Source: Sansalvadorimonas sp965221135
Lineage (GTDB): Bacteria > Pseudomonadota > Gammaproteobacteria > Pseudomonadales > Endozoicomonadaceae
DNA: 64,000 nt
Assembly: GCA_965221135.1 (NCBI GenBank)
Contig: CBDCRZ010000069.1
Span: 1-64,000, forward strand
Reading direction: 5' to 3'
The notes beneath the pieces are model-generated. The model did not search any database and was not told where the DNA came from. It worked only from the letters and a program-made list of their open reading frames with translations. This document shows, in pieces, positions 45,299-54,658 of this stretch; position 1 is the stretch's first letter; each line of letters begins with the position of its first letter. The position numbers and the translations under genes were made by a program.

Positions 45299-47305
45299 TT
45301 AGTCCAGATCTTCCAGCATATCTTCAGCAACAGTCAGGACGTTCTCGACTGTGAAACCAAATTCGCGAAACAGGTCAGCAGCAGGTGCAGACTCACCGAA
45401 GGTGGTCATGCCGATGATGCGTCCGTCCAGACCAACATACTTGTACCAGAAGTCAGCAGCCGCAGCTTCGATAGCCAGACGTGCTCCTACTTCCAGAGGC
45501 AGTACAGACTGACGGTAAGCAGCGTCCTGTGCATCGAACACTTCAGTAGCAGGCATAGACACAACACGAACCTTCTTGCCTTTGCCTGTCAGTACGTCGA
45601 ATGCCTTCACAGCCAGTTCGACTTCAGAACCGGTGGCGATCAGGATCAGCTCAGGCTCACCGTCGCAGTCCTTCAGGATGTAACCACCGCGCTCAACGTT
45701 GGCCAGCTGATCATCGTTACGGTCGATGCAGGGCAGACCCTGACGGGAGAAGACCAGCGCACTTGGGCCGGTCTTGTTCTCTACAGCGTGCTTCCAGGCC
45801 ACTGCAGACTCTACAGTGTCACACGGGCGCCAGGTGTTCAGGTTAGGCGTAGCACGCAGGCTGGCCAGCTGTTCGATAGGCTGGTGAGTCGGGCCATCTT
45901 CGCCCAGACCGATGGAGTCGTGAGTATAAACCTGAATCTGCTGGATCTTCATCAGGGCCGCCATACGCAAAGCGTTGCAGGCGTACTCCATGAATACCAG
46001 GAAAGTGGCACCGTAAGGAATAAAGCCACCATGCAGCGCCATACCATTCATCATGGCGGTCATGCCGAACTCACGTACACCGTAGTGCATGTAGTTACCG
46101 CTGGCATCAGCACTGGTAACAGGCTTGCAGCCATTCCAGATAGTCAGGTTGGAACCGGCCAGGTCGGCGGAACCACCCAGGAATTCAGGCAGCATAGGGC
46201 CGAAAGTGTTCAGAGTATTCTGAGAAGCTTTTCGGCTGGCAACCTTGGCACCTTCGGCCTGACAGCTACGGATATATTCGGCAGCGCGATCAGAGAAGTC
46301 TGCAGGCAGCGTTCCAGATACACGGCGTTCGAACTCGGCCGCCAGCTCAGGGTGCTGGGCCTTGTAGGCTTCAAAACGGGTGTTCCATTCAGATTCGGCA
46401 GCAGCACCTTTTTCACGGCAGTCCCACTCCTTGTAAATCTCGTCGGGGATCTCGAAAGGTCCGTGATTCCAGCCCAGTTCTTTACGGGTCAGGGCGATTT
46501 CATCGTCACCCAGAGGGGCGCCGTGGCAATCTTCCTTACCGCCCTTGTTAGGGGAACCGAAACCGATCACGGTCTTGCAGCAAATAAGAGTTGGCTTGTC
46601 GGTGGTGCGCTCCGCCTGGGCGATAGCAGCCTGCAGGGCAGCAGCGTCATGACCATCAACAGCAGGAATAACTTCCCAGCCATAGGATTCAAAACGTTTA
46701 ACGGTGTCGTCGGTGAACCAGCCTTCTACTTCACCGTCGATGGAGATGCCGTTGTCATCGTAGAACGCAGTCAGTTTGCCCAGACCCAGAGTACCGGCCA
46801 GGGAGCAAACTTCGTGGGAAATACCTTCCATCATGCAGCCATCGCCCAGGAAAACCCAGGTCTTGTGGTCTACAACATTGTGGCCTTCACGGTTGAACTG
46901 GGCGCCCAGAACTTTTTCGGAAGCGGCCATACCAACAGCGTTGGCAACACCCTGACCCAGAGGACCAGTGGTGGTTTCAATACCAGGTGCGTAACCGTAC
47001 TCAGGGTGGCCAGCTGTGCGGGAATTCAACTGCCGGAAATTTTTCAGGTCATCGATGTTGAGGTCATAACCTGTGAGGTGCAGCAGGGAGTACAGCAGCA
47101 TGGAGCCGTGACCATTAGACAGCACGAAGCGGTCACGGTCGGCCCAGTCTGGGTTGTTCGGATTGTGCTTGAGAGTATCTCTCCAGAGCACTTCGGCAAT
47201 GTCTGCCATACCCATAGGGGCACCGGGGTGGCCAGATTTGGCTTTTTGAACAGCATCCATGCTCAGGGCACGGATTGCATTAGCGCGGTCGCGGCGAGTA
47301 GTCAT
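45299..47305 (-). CDS. tkt: Transketolase
   Basis: Thiamine-diphosphate enzyme of the pentose phosphate pathway: it moves two-carbon units between sugar phosphates and makes erythrose 4-phosphate, the substrate of Epd. The 668-residue length is typical. The ThDP-binding G-D-G-C-M-M-E-G-I-S-H-E is at about residues 154-165; H-P-E-Y-G and T-G-P-L-G-Q-G lie before it. The middle pyrimidine domain has H-D-S-I-G-L-G-E-D-G-P-T-H-Q-P, and the C-terminal domain ends L-E-D-L-D. Tkt normally precedes epd-pgk-fba; here 11 kb of accessory genes intervenes. Its last third is copied at 40770-41149. Confidence 0.97.
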   Translation of the reverse strand: MTTRRDRANAIRALSMDAVQKAKSGHPGAPMGMADIAEVLWRDTLKHNPNNPDWADRDRFVLSNGHGSMLLYSLLHLTGYDLNIDDLKNFRQLNSRTAGHPEYGYAPGIETTTGPLGQGVANAVGMAASEKVLGAQFNREGHNVVDHKTWVFLGDGCMMEGISHEVCSLAGTLGLGKLTAFYDDNGISIDGEVEGWFTDDTVKRFESYGWEVIPAVDGHDAAALQAAIAQAERTTDKPTLICCKTVIGFGSPNKGGKEDCHGAPLGDDEIALTRKELGWNHGPFEIPDEIYKEWDCREKGAAAESEWNTRFEAYKAQHPELAAEFERRVSGTLPADFSDRAAEYIRSCQAEGAKVASRKASQNTLNTFGPMLPEFLGGSADLAGSNLTIWNGCKPVTSADASGNYMHYGVREFGMTAMMNGMALHGGFIPYGATFLVFMEYACNALRMAALMKIQQIQVYTHDSIGLGEDGPTHQPIEQLASLRATPNLNTWRPCDTVESAVAWKHAVENKTGPSALVFSRQGLPCIDRNDDQLANVERGGYILKDCDGEPELILIATGSEVELAVKAFDVLTGKGKKVRVVSMPATEVFDAQDAAYRQSVLPLEVGARLAIEAAAADFWYKYVGLDGRIIGMTTFGESAPAADLFREFGFTVENVLTVAEDMLEDLD

Positions 47306-47537
47306 CGAACCAAGGGCTCCACTTGTTACACGAATAAGGGATTGCGAGGGTAGGCCGGAAAATCCGCTATTCTAATGCTTGATGATGAAAACGGGAACCT
47401 AATACCTGTATTTCTGCTCAGCGACTGCGAAACATATTTACGTAATATGTCCTGAACTTGCCTGCATTGAACCGAAACCGCACGTTTTTCAAACAAGGCT
47501 CTCATATCGCTCTCTTATACCTCGTCCCACCATAGCT

Positions 47538-47553
47538 CGACTATATTGCTGTT
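47538..47553 (+). promoter_or_regulatory. Shared upstream element of the three-paralogue array, copy 1
   Basis: CGACTATATTGCTGTT begins 42 bases ahead of the first paralogue. The same sequence stands 42-44 bases ahead of the other two, and TATATT fits a -10 box, so it is probably the core promoter. Confidence 0.6.
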
Positions 47554-47579
47554 GGTCAAACTTATACGGTAGCTTAATG

Positions 47580-48542
47580 ATGTCTCAAACAGCCCTGTTT
47601 CGCAGCCCGAAACTTTGCGCTGCTGCGTTTACTGCGTGTCTGGCATTGAGTTACTCCTGCCATGCAGGCAAAGACCCGATACAAGGTAACGCACAAGGCT
47701 ACTGGTCTCATGGAATTGTAATCGGCTCTTTGGCTGACACTGGAATAACAGGGTGTATCTTGCCAAGTCAAGAACTCCTCATTTACTCCGGAATACACCA
47801 TAGGGCATTACGACAGAGACGTCAGATTCTTTCCTTATCGACCACTTCCCCCTCCGTGTTCTCGGTACTGCAAAAAAAAGCCCAGGAACATGTGGAGGCT
47901 CCTGCTAACCATTCAAAAAGAATCGCTCTGCATTACCTGCATCCATTCCCGCTTAACAAATTCCACAGAAACAAGTCCCAATACTGGGTAACCAGCCAGT
48001 CAGAGCTCAAACACAGCTTCACCAGCAGCGAGTCCTATAAAAAGTATGGTTATGAGTACGAGGATGACACCCCTCCTCCCTGTCATTCCTTCAAGGGTGT
48101 TGTACACGGGAAAATTTTTGAGGTCTCCCGATGGGGGATTATGGGCAAAGTCTGCACAATATCTCTGGAAGAGAATCGAGTCACCGAAGTTCATGTCAGC
48201 ATCCCGGAGGAATATCACAGTTCCGGCACAAGTACAGGCTTTGGTCAGAACACTTTTGGTGGGAGTAGTAGTGATGGAGAGAATACCATTTCTACTTCCC
48301 AGACATCGCAACTCTATCTTCAAGATACCTTCGGCACTCACGACAGGATTGTTCACGATACCATGCACACAAGATTCAATCTGAACTTATACACAGAAGC
48401 GGGATGTAAATTTGCTGAAGATGCAATACTCAATCAGGCCAATGTCTCGGTTTATTACACAACCGACTGCATGCCCACCTGGAACTGGCATTCACGCAGG
48501 GTTTACAAAATTCAGGTGAGTGACGAAAAGAAAAAGCTGTAG
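47580..48542 (+). CDS. Secreted hypothetical protein, paralogue 1 of 3
   Basis: A 320-residue protein from the second of two adjacent ATGs; this start aligns with the other two copies. Signal peptide about 26 residues, ending S-C-H-A-G. The mature N-terminus K-D-P-I-Q-G-N is shared by all three. A conserved N-terminal domain of about 180 residues contains W-S-H-G-I-V-I-G-S-L and F-E-V-S-R-W-G. Then follows a variable Ser/Gly linker. The C-terminal block has G-C-K-F-A-E-D-A and C-M-P-T-W-N-W. Four to six Cys in conserved places suggest disulphides. No family recognised. The array lies between tkt and pepT; function unknown. Confidence 0.75.
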   Translation: MSQTALFRSPKLCAAAFTACLALSYSCHAGKDPIQGNAQGYWSHGIVIGSLADTGITGCILPSQELLIYSGIHHRALRQRRQILSLSTTSPSVFSVLQKKAQEHVEAPANHSKRIALHYLHPFPLNKFHRNKSQYWVTSQSELKHSFTSSESYKKYGYEYEDDTPPPCHSFKGVVHGKIFEVSRWGIMGKVCTISLEENRVTEVHVSIPEEYHSSGTSTGFGQNTFGGSSSDGENTISTSQTSQLYLQDTFGTHDRIVHDTMHTRFNLNLYTEAGCKFAEDAILNQANVSVYYTTDCMPTWNWHSRRVYKIQVSDEKKKL

Positions 48543-48640
48543 GTGAGCTTTAGAGGCAGGGCTGGAACACAAGTACCAACTACCTGTAATGCCTACCTGC
48601 AATAACTATCTGTACTAGCAGCCTGCCGGGCTGAACGAGG

Positions 48641-48656
48641 CGACTATATTGCTGTT
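48641..48656 (+). promoter_or_regulatory. Shared upstream element, copy 2
   Basis: CGACTATATTGCTGTT again, identical to copy 1, 44 bases ahead of the second paralogue start. Confidence 0.6.
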
Positions 48657-48684
48657 AATCAAATACATACACAGTGGCTCAAAG

Positions 48685-49671
48685 ATGTATCTAACAGCCC
48701 TTCTTCGCGGCCCGAAACTTTACGCTGCGGTGTTTACCGCCTGTATGGCATTGAGCTACTCCTGCCATGCAGGCAAAGACCCTATACAAGGTAACGAACA
48801 AGATTTCTGGTCACACGGTATTGTTATCGGTTCACTTGCTGGAACACGGATATCAGGATGCATCTGGCCAAGTCAGGAAATCACAATGTACTCCGGAATA
48901 TATCACCGGGCATTAAATAAAAGACGACAGAAGATTCATTTATCGACCAATAGTAAGTACCTCTTCTCCGAACTGGAGAAAAAAGCTCAGGAGCATGCAG
49001 AGGCTTCCTCTGACCATTCAAAAAGAGTAGCTCTGTTTTATCTGCATCCGTTCCCGCTTAACAGGTTCCACAGAAACCGCTCCCAGTACTGGGTGTTCAA
49101 GCAGACAGAGCTTGAACAGGACTTTTCCAAAAGTACGTCCTATAGAAACCTGGGCTATGAATACGAGGATACAACATCCCCCCCCGGTAAAATCTATGAA
49201 GGTGTTTTGCACGGGAGGATATTTCATGTTTCCCGATGGGGGCTGAACGAAAAGATCTGCACAATAGTTATGGAAGAGGATCCACTCACCGAAATGGGAG
49301 CCAGTGCCCCGAAGATGGTTCATAGCAGTGGTACCAGTATAGGTTTTGGGAAAAATGACTTTGGCGAAAGTGGCTTTTATGGCGATGATGTTGGTGGAAC
49401 CCAGTACCGACGACGAGCCCGGATCCTACAGACACCGAATGACTATTCTCACGATCATTCCTCCACTCACGACAGAAAGGAGGGGGACACTCCGCACAAA
49501 AGATACACTCTTAACGTCTACGAAGAGGATGGTTGTCAATTTGCCGAAGATGCCGCACTCCACCAGGCAAAGGTCTCGGTGCACTATACAATCGGCTGCA
49601 TGCCCACCTGGAACTGGCATTTACGAAGGGTTCACAAAATTCAGGTGAGAGACGAAAAGAAAAAGCTGTAG
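48685..49671 (+). CDS. Secreted hypothetical protein, paralogue 2 of 3
   Basis: A 328-residue paralogue of the gene at 47580. The ATG at 48685 is chosen by alignment with the other copies, where GGTGGC-like sequence precedes the start; a frame opening at 48649 would add 12 residues before the signal peptide. It has the same signal and K-D-P-I-Q-G-N start, the F-H-V-S-R-W-G motif, and the C-terminal C-Q-F-A-E-D-A with C-M-P-T-W-N-W. The linker is longer than in copy 1 and rich in Asp, Gly and Arg. No catalytic motif was seen. Confidence 0.75.
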   Translation: MYLTALLRGPKLYAAVFTACMALSYSCHAGKDPIQGNEQDFWSHGIVIGSLAGTRISGCIWPSQEITMYSGIYHRALNKRRQKIHLSTNSKYLFSELEKKAQEHAEASSDHSKRVALFYLHPFPLNRFHRNRSQYWVFKQTELEQDFSKSTSYRNLGYEYEDTTSPPGKIYEGVLHGRIFHVSRWGLNEKICTIVMEEDPLTEMGASAPKMVHSSGTSIGFGKNDFGESGFYGDDVGGTQYRRRARILQTPNDYSHDHSSTHDRKEGDTPHKRYTLNVYEEDGCQFAEDAALHQAKVSVHYTIGCMPTWNWHLRRVHKIQVRDEKKKL

Positions 49672-49767
49672 GTGAGACTTAGAGACAAGACTGATTCACC
49701 AGTGCTAATCACCTGTAATGCCCACCTGTAATAACTACCTGTACCAGAGCCTTGAAACTAAATGAGG

Positions 49768-49783
49768 CGACTATATTGCTGAT
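49768..49783 (+). promoter_or_regulatory. Shared upstream element, copy 3
   Basis: CGACTATATTGCTGAT, one base different from copies 1 and 2, 42 bases ahead of the third paralogue. Confidence 0.6.
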
Positions 49784-49809
49784 AGGCAAATAGATACGGT
49801 GGTTTATAG

Positions 49810-50760
49810 ATGTATCCAACAGTTCTGTTTCACCACCCAAAACTTTGTGCTGCTGTGTTCACATCGTGTTTGGCAGTGAATGGCTCCAGTCATGCAGGCA
49901 AAGACCCAATACAAGGTAACGTACAAGGCTATTGGTCACACGGGGTGGTGATCGGCTCTCTGGTTAGAACAGGAACAGAAGATAACATCTGGCCAAATAA
50001 GGATGTTGTAATCCTCGCAGGGGCATATCGGCGGAAATTAAAGACCGGAGTACCGACACTTAATTTATCGCCCTATTCCAAAAATGTGTTCTCGGAACTG
50101 GAGAAAAAAGTCAAAAAATATATAGAAAATCCTGTTGAACACTCAAAAAGAGTAGCTCTGCATTACCTGCATCCACACCCGCTTAATATCTATCACAGCA
50201 ACCGGGACATGTACTGGGTGATCAACCATACAGAACTCCAAAATGACTTTTCCAAAAGCGACTCCTACCACAACTACGGCTATGAGTTTGTGGATGAAAG
50301 CCCACGCCCATGTAAAGCCTATAGTGGCCAGTTAAATGGGAAGATATTTCATGTTTCCCGATGGGGATTCAAAAGCAAAGTCTGCACAATAATAATGGAA
50401 GAGGATCAGCTTACCGACGTGAATCCCCGTTTCCCTACAGACTCTGATTCAGACTCTGATTCAGATTCTGATGATAATTTTTCGCGCACAAGTTCACCCT
50501 CCAGGACAACGCAGCCTTACTATCACAATCACTCTGACCGCAGCGTCTCCACTCACGGCAAAATAAAAAAGCGGAGCGCCCTGCACGAACAGTACACGCT
50601 TAACATATACACAGAGGAGGGCTGTAAGTTTGCAGAAGATGCCGCACTCCACCAGGCACAGGTTCTGGTGGACTACTCAAGTGACTGCCTGCCCACCTGG
50701 AACTGGTACTCACGCAGGATTTATAAAATCCAGGTGCTAAACGAAAAGAAAAAACAGTAG
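49810..50760 (+). CDS. Secreted hypothetical protein, paralogue 3 of 3
   Basis: A 316-residue paralogue of the two genes before it. Signal peptide ends near S-S-H-A-G, then K-D-P-I-Q-G-N. It keeps F-H-V-S-R-W-G and the C-terminal C-K-F-A-E-D-A with C-L-P-T-W-N-W. The linker carries a Ser-Asp repeat (S-D-S-D-S-D-S-D), from a short tandem DNA repeat at about 50439-50474. The acidic linker could bind divalent cations, but there is no direct evidence. It is the most diverged copy in its N-terminal half and is followed by a two-way terminator shared with pepT. Confidence 0.75.
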   Translation: MYPTVLFHHPKLCAAVFTSCLAVNGSSHAGKDPIQGNVQGYWSHGVVIGSLVRTGTEDNIWPNKDVVILAGAYRRKLKTGVPTLNLSPYSKNVFSELEKKVKKYIENPVEHSKRVALHYLHPHPLNIYHSNRDMYWVINHTELQNDFSKSDSYHNYGYEFVDESPRPCKAYSGQLNGKIFHVSRWGFKSKVCTIIMEEDQLTDVNPRFPTDSDSDSDSDSDDNFSRTSSPSRTTQPYYHNHSDRSVSTHGKIKKRSALHEQYTLNIYTEEGCKFAEDAALHQAQVLVDYSSDCLPTWNWYSRRIYKIQVLNEKKKQ

Positions 50761-50779
50761 GTTTCTGTAGAGGCATAAC

Positions 50780-50829
50780 AAAGGCATCAGTCCCAGCTGT
50801 ATAATACAGCCTGTACTGATGCCTTTTTG
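50780..50829. terminator. Two-way terminator between paralogue 3 and pepT
   Basis: Arms AAAGGCATCAGT and ACTGATGCCTTT flank a loop that contains a smaller CTGTATAATACAG hairpin. T residues follow on the plus strand, and the convergent genes on both sides end nearby. Confidence 0.8.
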
Positions 50830-50851
50830 TAAAGCGAGTTAGTACTGGCTA

Positions 50852-52084
50852 TTAACCCTGATACTTCTCAGCAGTCAGGCGGGCAATTTCAACAACCACA
50901 TCAACACTCTTCACGGCAGATTCTACAACCAGGTACTCGTGAATGCCGTGGAAGTTCTCGCCGCCAGTGAAGATGTTAGGGCAAGGCAGTCCTTTGAAGG
51001 ACAGGCGTGCACCGTCGGTACCACCACGGATTGGCTTCTCGATAGGTGTCACTTCGCACTTCACCATAGCTTCGCGGGCCAGGTCGACAACGTGAGGAAC
51101 CTTGTCTGTCTCTTCCTTCATGTTGCGGTAGCTGTCAGTAATCTGAATATCTACACGCTCTTCACCCAGTTGCCTGTTCATGCTTTCAGCAACAGACAGC
51201 ATCAGCTCTTTACGGGCTTCAAACTTTTCTTTGTCGTGGTCACGGATGATGTAGTTCAGCTCAGCCGTGGTCACAGTACCGGTAGATTCCTGCAGATGGA
51301 TAAACCCTTCATAGCCTTCAGTATGCTCAGGTACTTCCATGGCCGGCATGTCGCTGGCGAAAGTGCGGGCCAGAGTCTGGGCGTTAATCATGGCGTTCTT
51401 GGCAGTGCCCGGATGTACGCTACGCCCGTGGAAAATAACCCTGGCGCCGGCAGCGTTGAAGTTTTCGCATTCCAGCTCGCCTTCTTCACCACCGTCTACG
51501 GTGTAAGCCCACCTGGCGCCAAACCTGGGCACGTCGAAGTGGTTGGCACCACGGCCAATCTCTTCATCCGGAGTAAAGCCGATTGCAATTTCACCATGAC
51601 GAATCTCAGGGTTAGCCTGCAGGTATTCAACAGCCGTCAGAATGGCAGCAATACCGGCCTTGTTGTCTCCGCCCAGCAGAGTTGTGCCATCGGTCGTGAT
51701 CAATGTCTTACCGATGTGGTTTTTCAGTTTAGGGAATTCAACAGGGTCCAGGCTTTGCTCAGCATTCAGGACAATCGCTTCGCCGTTGTAGTTCTCAATA
51801 ATCTGCGGCTTCACGTTTGCACCGGATGCATCCAGAGCGGTATCCATGTGAGCCACAAAGCCGATAGTCGGAATATCGCCTTCAACATTGGCAGGCAGCC
51901 TGGCCATTACGTATCCATTGTCGTCCATAGAAACATCACTCAGCCCCATGGACTGCATCTCTTCATAGAGAGCTGCGCCCAGAATCTTCTGCTTGGCAGT
52001 ACTGGGAACTGTCTCGCTGTTGCTGTCGGACTGGGTGTCAAAGGAGATATAACGGAGAAAACGATCCAGATACGCCTGCTTCAC
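50852..52084 (-). CDS. pepT: Peptidase T (tripeptide aminopeptidase)
   Basis: A di-zinc M20 peptidase that removes the N-terminal residue from tripeptides in the cytoplasm. The 410-residue length agrees with E. coli PepT. Metal and catalytic residues are visible: H-M-D-T-A-L-D, G-G-D-N-K-A-G, D-E-E-I-G-R-G, T-V-D-G-G-E-E-G, and F-T-G-G-E-N-F-H-G near the end. I chose the GTG at 52084 because AGGTG lies six bases upstream and the product M-K-Q-A-Y-L-D-R-F-L fits the family; an upstream TTG at 52123 would add 13 residues. A single gene. Confidence 0.95.
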   Translation of the reverse strand: MKQAYLDRFLRYISFDTQSDSNSETVPSTAKQKILGAALYEEMQSMGLSDVSMDDNGYVMARLPANVEGDIPTIGFVAHMDTALDASGANVKPQIIENYNGEAIVLNAEQSLDPVEFPKLKNHIGKTLITTDGTTLLGGDNKAGIAAILTAVEYLQANPEIRHGEIAIGFTPDEEIGRGANHFDVPRFGARWAYTVDGGEEGELECENFNAAGARVIFHGRSVHPGTAKNAMINAQTLARTFASDMPAMEVPEHTEGYEGFIHLQESTGTVTTAELNYIIRDHDKEKFEARKELMLSVAESMNRQLGEERVDIQITDSYRNMKEETDKVPHVVDLAREAMVKCEVTPIEKPIRGGTDGARLSFKGLPCPNIFTGGENFHGIHEYLVVESAVKSVDVVVEIARLTAEKYQG

Positions 52085-52309
52085 TGAAAACACCTGCAAG
52101 AATGTATAAGTAGAAAACACCAAACATACTCTTTGCTCCTCCCCCTTATTTTGACCTGAATTAACGAAGGGCCACTTTTGGTCAATTATTTCGGGCTACA
52201 TCTTGTTTTTCTGACCTGTCCTCATCCTGTTTTCTTTACAACTTACTTTGTGGTGGTTTTGTCACAGCATGTTTTATTCGAGTTTTTCACATGACCAACG
52301 AGAAACCTA

Positions 52310-52327
52310 TATCAAAATATTTTGATA
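52310..52327. promoter_or_regulatory. SahR operator before sahR
   Basis: TATCAAAATATTTTGATA is a perfect 18-base palindrome. Its right half provides a -35 (TTGATA, 52322-52327), with TACACT 16 bases later as -10. A further TTTTGATA half-site follows at about 52338-52345. This resembles SahR binding sites known in proteobacteria. A regulator bound here would block its own promoter. The 273-base gap from pepT shows no gene. Confidence 0.75.
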
Positions 52328-52357
52328 CTTTACAATGTTTTGATACACTGCCTTCCT

Positions 52358-53392
52358 ATGATCAACGCAACAGCCGAATCTCTGGCGACAGATTCCACCA
52401 CCGAACGTCCTCTGGTTGAACTCAGCCAGATCGTAACCCTTGGCAAAGCCATGGGGGATGCTTTACGTCTGGATGTTATGCGCCTGCTACGCACAGAATC
52501 TCTGGGCGTTCTGGAATTGACACGCATTCTTGATACACGACAATCAGGTCTTAGCCATCACCTCAAGGTGCTGGCTAAAGCTGGCCTTGTTTCTACCCGT
52601 CGTGAAGGCAATTCCATTTTTTATCGCCGGGCACTGCCACCATCTGATTCGGCGCAGGGGCAACTGATTCATTCACTCTTTGATGCGATTGATGAAGTGC
52701 CACTCGCAGCGGAACATCGGGAACGCCTGCAAAACATTCGCCAGAACCGCGCCGAACAGTCACGGGTATTTTTCTCCCGCAATGTGCAGGCCTTTCGGCA
52801 GCACCAGGAACTGATAGCCGACCACGAACTCTACTCCCGCTGCGTGCTGGATATGCTGAGTCATGTCGATATTCAAAACCGACACACCGTGCTGGAACTG
52901 GGGCCGGGCGAAGGCTCTTTTTTGCCGTCGTTATCAAAACAGTTTGAACGGGTTATCGCCCTGGATAACTCCCGGGAAATGCTGGAACAGGCACGCCAGC
53001 ATGCCAAAGGCTCCGACATTACCAACATCGAGTACCGACTCGGTGAACTCTCCACACTGGCCGACGAAGGCCTGTCTGTGGACTGCATGATTGCCAATAT
53101 GGTTTTGCACCATGTTCCGGCACCAGCCGCTATCTTTCGGGAAGCAGCAACACTTTTACGACCCGGCGCAAGTCTGTTTATCAGCGATCTCAGCCGTCAT
53201 GACCAGGAATGGGTAAGAGAATCCTGTGGTGACCTCTGGCTTGGTTTCAGCACTGATGAACTAAGTGGCTGGGCCAGAGAGGCCGGCCTTATGGCTGGAG
53301 AAGCTCAGTATTTAGGGCTTCGCAATGGTTTTCAGATACAGGTCAGGCAGTTTTATCGCCAGCGCCGCCGACACGAATTATTCGAGGATTAA
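52358..53392 (+). CDS. sahR: SahR: ArsR-family regulator fused to a SAM-dependent methyltransferase domain
   Basis: A 344-residue protein. The N-terminal winged helix is ArsR-type (D-A-L-R-L-D-V-M-R-L-L, Q-S-G-L-S-H-H-L-K-V-L). The rest is a class I methyltransferase-like domain (E-L-G-P-G-E-G-S-F-L, D-N-S-R-E-M). Proteins of this kind, called SahR, sense S-adenosylhomocysteine and repress methionine-cycle genes. The ATG at 52358 lies only nine bases after the predicted -10 box and no SD is visible, so translation may be nearly leaderless; the frame can be opened upstream to 52322 only inside the operator. The stop is four bases from metK, so the two form an operon. Confidence 0.9.
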   Translation: MINATAESLATDSTTERPLVELSQIVTLGKAMGDALRLDVMRLLRTESLGVLELTRILDTRQSGLSHHLKVLAKAGLVSTRREGNSIFYRRALPPSDSAQGQLIHSLFDAIDEVPLAAEHRERLQNIRQNRAEQSRVFFSRNVQAFRQHQELIADHELYSRCVLDMLSHVDIQNRHTVLELGPGEGSFLPSLSKQFERVIALDNSREMLEQARQHAKGSDITNIEYRLGELSTLADEGLSVDCMIANMVLHHVPAPAAIFREAATLLRPGASLFISDLSRHDQEWVRESCGDLWLGFSTDELSGWAREAGLMAGEAQYLGLRNGFQIQVRQFYRQRRRHELFED

Positions 53393-53396
53393 TACT

Positions 53397-54560
53397 ATGG
53401 CTGAATACTCACTGTTCACTTCCGAATCTGTTTCCGAAGGTCATCCTGACAAGGTTGCGGATCAGATTTCCGACGCCATTCTGGACGCCATCCTGAAGGA
53501 TGACCCGGAAGCCCGCGTTGCCGTAGAGACCATGGTGAAAACCGGCATGGTGATTGTTGCTGGTGAAGTCCGCACAGAAACCTACGTTGATATTGAAGAA
53601 CTGGTGCGTAACGTTGTGATCAACATCGGTTACGACAATGGTGAACTGGGCTTTGACGGCAGCTGTGTGGCTGTTCTGAACGCCATTGGCAAGCAGTCTC
53701 CTGATATCGCTGTTGGTGTTGATGAAACTGAAGAGCGCGAACAGGGTGCTGGCGACCAGGGCCTGATGTTTGGTTACGCCACCAACGAAACCGACTCTTA
53801 CATGCCTGCGCCTATTCACTACTCTCACAAGCTGGTTCAGCGTCAGGCTGAACTGCGCAAGAACAAGACTCTGCCGTGGTTGCGCCCTGATGCAAAGAGC
53901 CAGGTGACCATGCGTTACGGCGCCGACGGCAAGCCTGTCGCCATTGATGCCGTTGTTCTGTCTACCCAGCACGACCCAAGCGTGAGCCTTGAACAGCTGC
54001 GTAAAGATGTTCTGGAAGAAGTGATCAAGCCAGCACTGCCTGCCGAGTGGCTGCATGAAGGTACTCAGTACCACATCAACCCAACCGGTATTTTCGTAAT
54101 TGGTGGCCCTGTAGGCGACTGTGGCCTTACTGGTCGCAAGATCATTGTTGACACTTACGGCGGCATGGCTCGTCACGGTGGTGGCGCGTTCTCCGGTAAG
54201 GACCCATCCAAGGTTGACCGTTCTGCTGCTTACGCTGGTCGTTATGTTGCCAAGAACATTGTTGCGGCTGGTCTGGCTGATCGCTGTGAGATTCAGGTGT
54301 CTTACGCCATTGGTGTTGCTGAGCCGACCTCCATCAGCGTCAACACTTTCGGCACGGGCAAGATTGCTGATGACAAGATTGGTGAGCTGGTTCGTGAGAA
54401 CTTTGACCTGCGTCCTCGCGGCCTTGTTGCCATGCTGGACCTGAAGCGTCCTATCTACCAGGCCACTGCCGCCTACGGCCACTTCGGTCGTGACGATGCC
54501 GACTTCACCTGGGAGCGCACCGACAAGGCTGACGCACTGCGTGCTCAAGCTGGTCTTTAA
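53397..54560 (+). CDS. metK: S-adenosylmethionine synthetase
   Basis: Makes S-adenosylmethionine from methionine and ATP. A 387-residue protein of typical length. Motifs H-P-D-K-V-A-D-Q-I-S-D, G-A-G-D-Q-G-L-M-F-G-Y-A and G-G-G-A-F-S-G-K-D-P-S-K are all present. GAGGA lies eight bases before the ATG, overlapping the sahR stop region; frames opening upstream at 53325 lie inside sahR. It is in an operon with sahR and so probably under the operator at 52310. It ends in a strong terminator. The last 20 codons and the terminator recur at about 56420-56550. Confidence 0.98.
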   Translation: MAEYSLFTSESVSEGHPDKVADQISDAILDAILKDDPEARVAVETMVKTGMVIVAGEVRTETYVDIEELVRNVVINIGYDNGELGFDGSCVAVLNAIGKQSPDIAVGVDETEEREQGAGDQGLMFGYATNETDSYMPAPIHYSHKLVQRQAELRKNKTLPWLRPDAKSQVTMRYGADGKPVAIDAVVLSTQHDPSVSLEQLRKDVLEEVIKPALPAEWLHEGTQYHINPTGIFVIGGPVGDCGLTGRKIIVDTYGGMARHGGGAFSGKDPSKVDRSAAYAGRYVAKNIVAAGLADRCEIQVSYAIGVAEPTSISVNTFGTGKIADDKIGELVRENFDLRPRGLVAMLDLKRPIYQATAAYGHFGRDDADFTWERTDKADALRAQAGL

Positions 54561-54585
54561 ACGATACAGCTTTACGAATGCGCAT

Positions 54586-54623
54586 AAAAAACCGGGGATG
54601 CTTTAGGCACCCCCGGTTTTTTT
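54586..54623. terminator. Two-way terminator after metK
   Basis: AAAACCGGGG and CCCCGGTTTT arms with a 12-base loop, A residues before and T residues after. It lies between metK (plus) and the convergent secreted gene, and is copied at 56508-56548. Confidence 0.9.
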
Positions 54624-54658
54624 ATAGCTGTTTACTTCTGTTACTAACGATAAGCTGA

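Noticed and set aside
45788..47353. A 521-codon open frame opposite tkt
   Set aside because: Antisense mirror of transketolase with no start signal.
53409..54548. Long open frame opposite metK (and a similar one opposite ahcY at 58491-59609 and pepT at 50939-52087)
   Set aside because: All mirror strongly conserved core genes and show no independent features.
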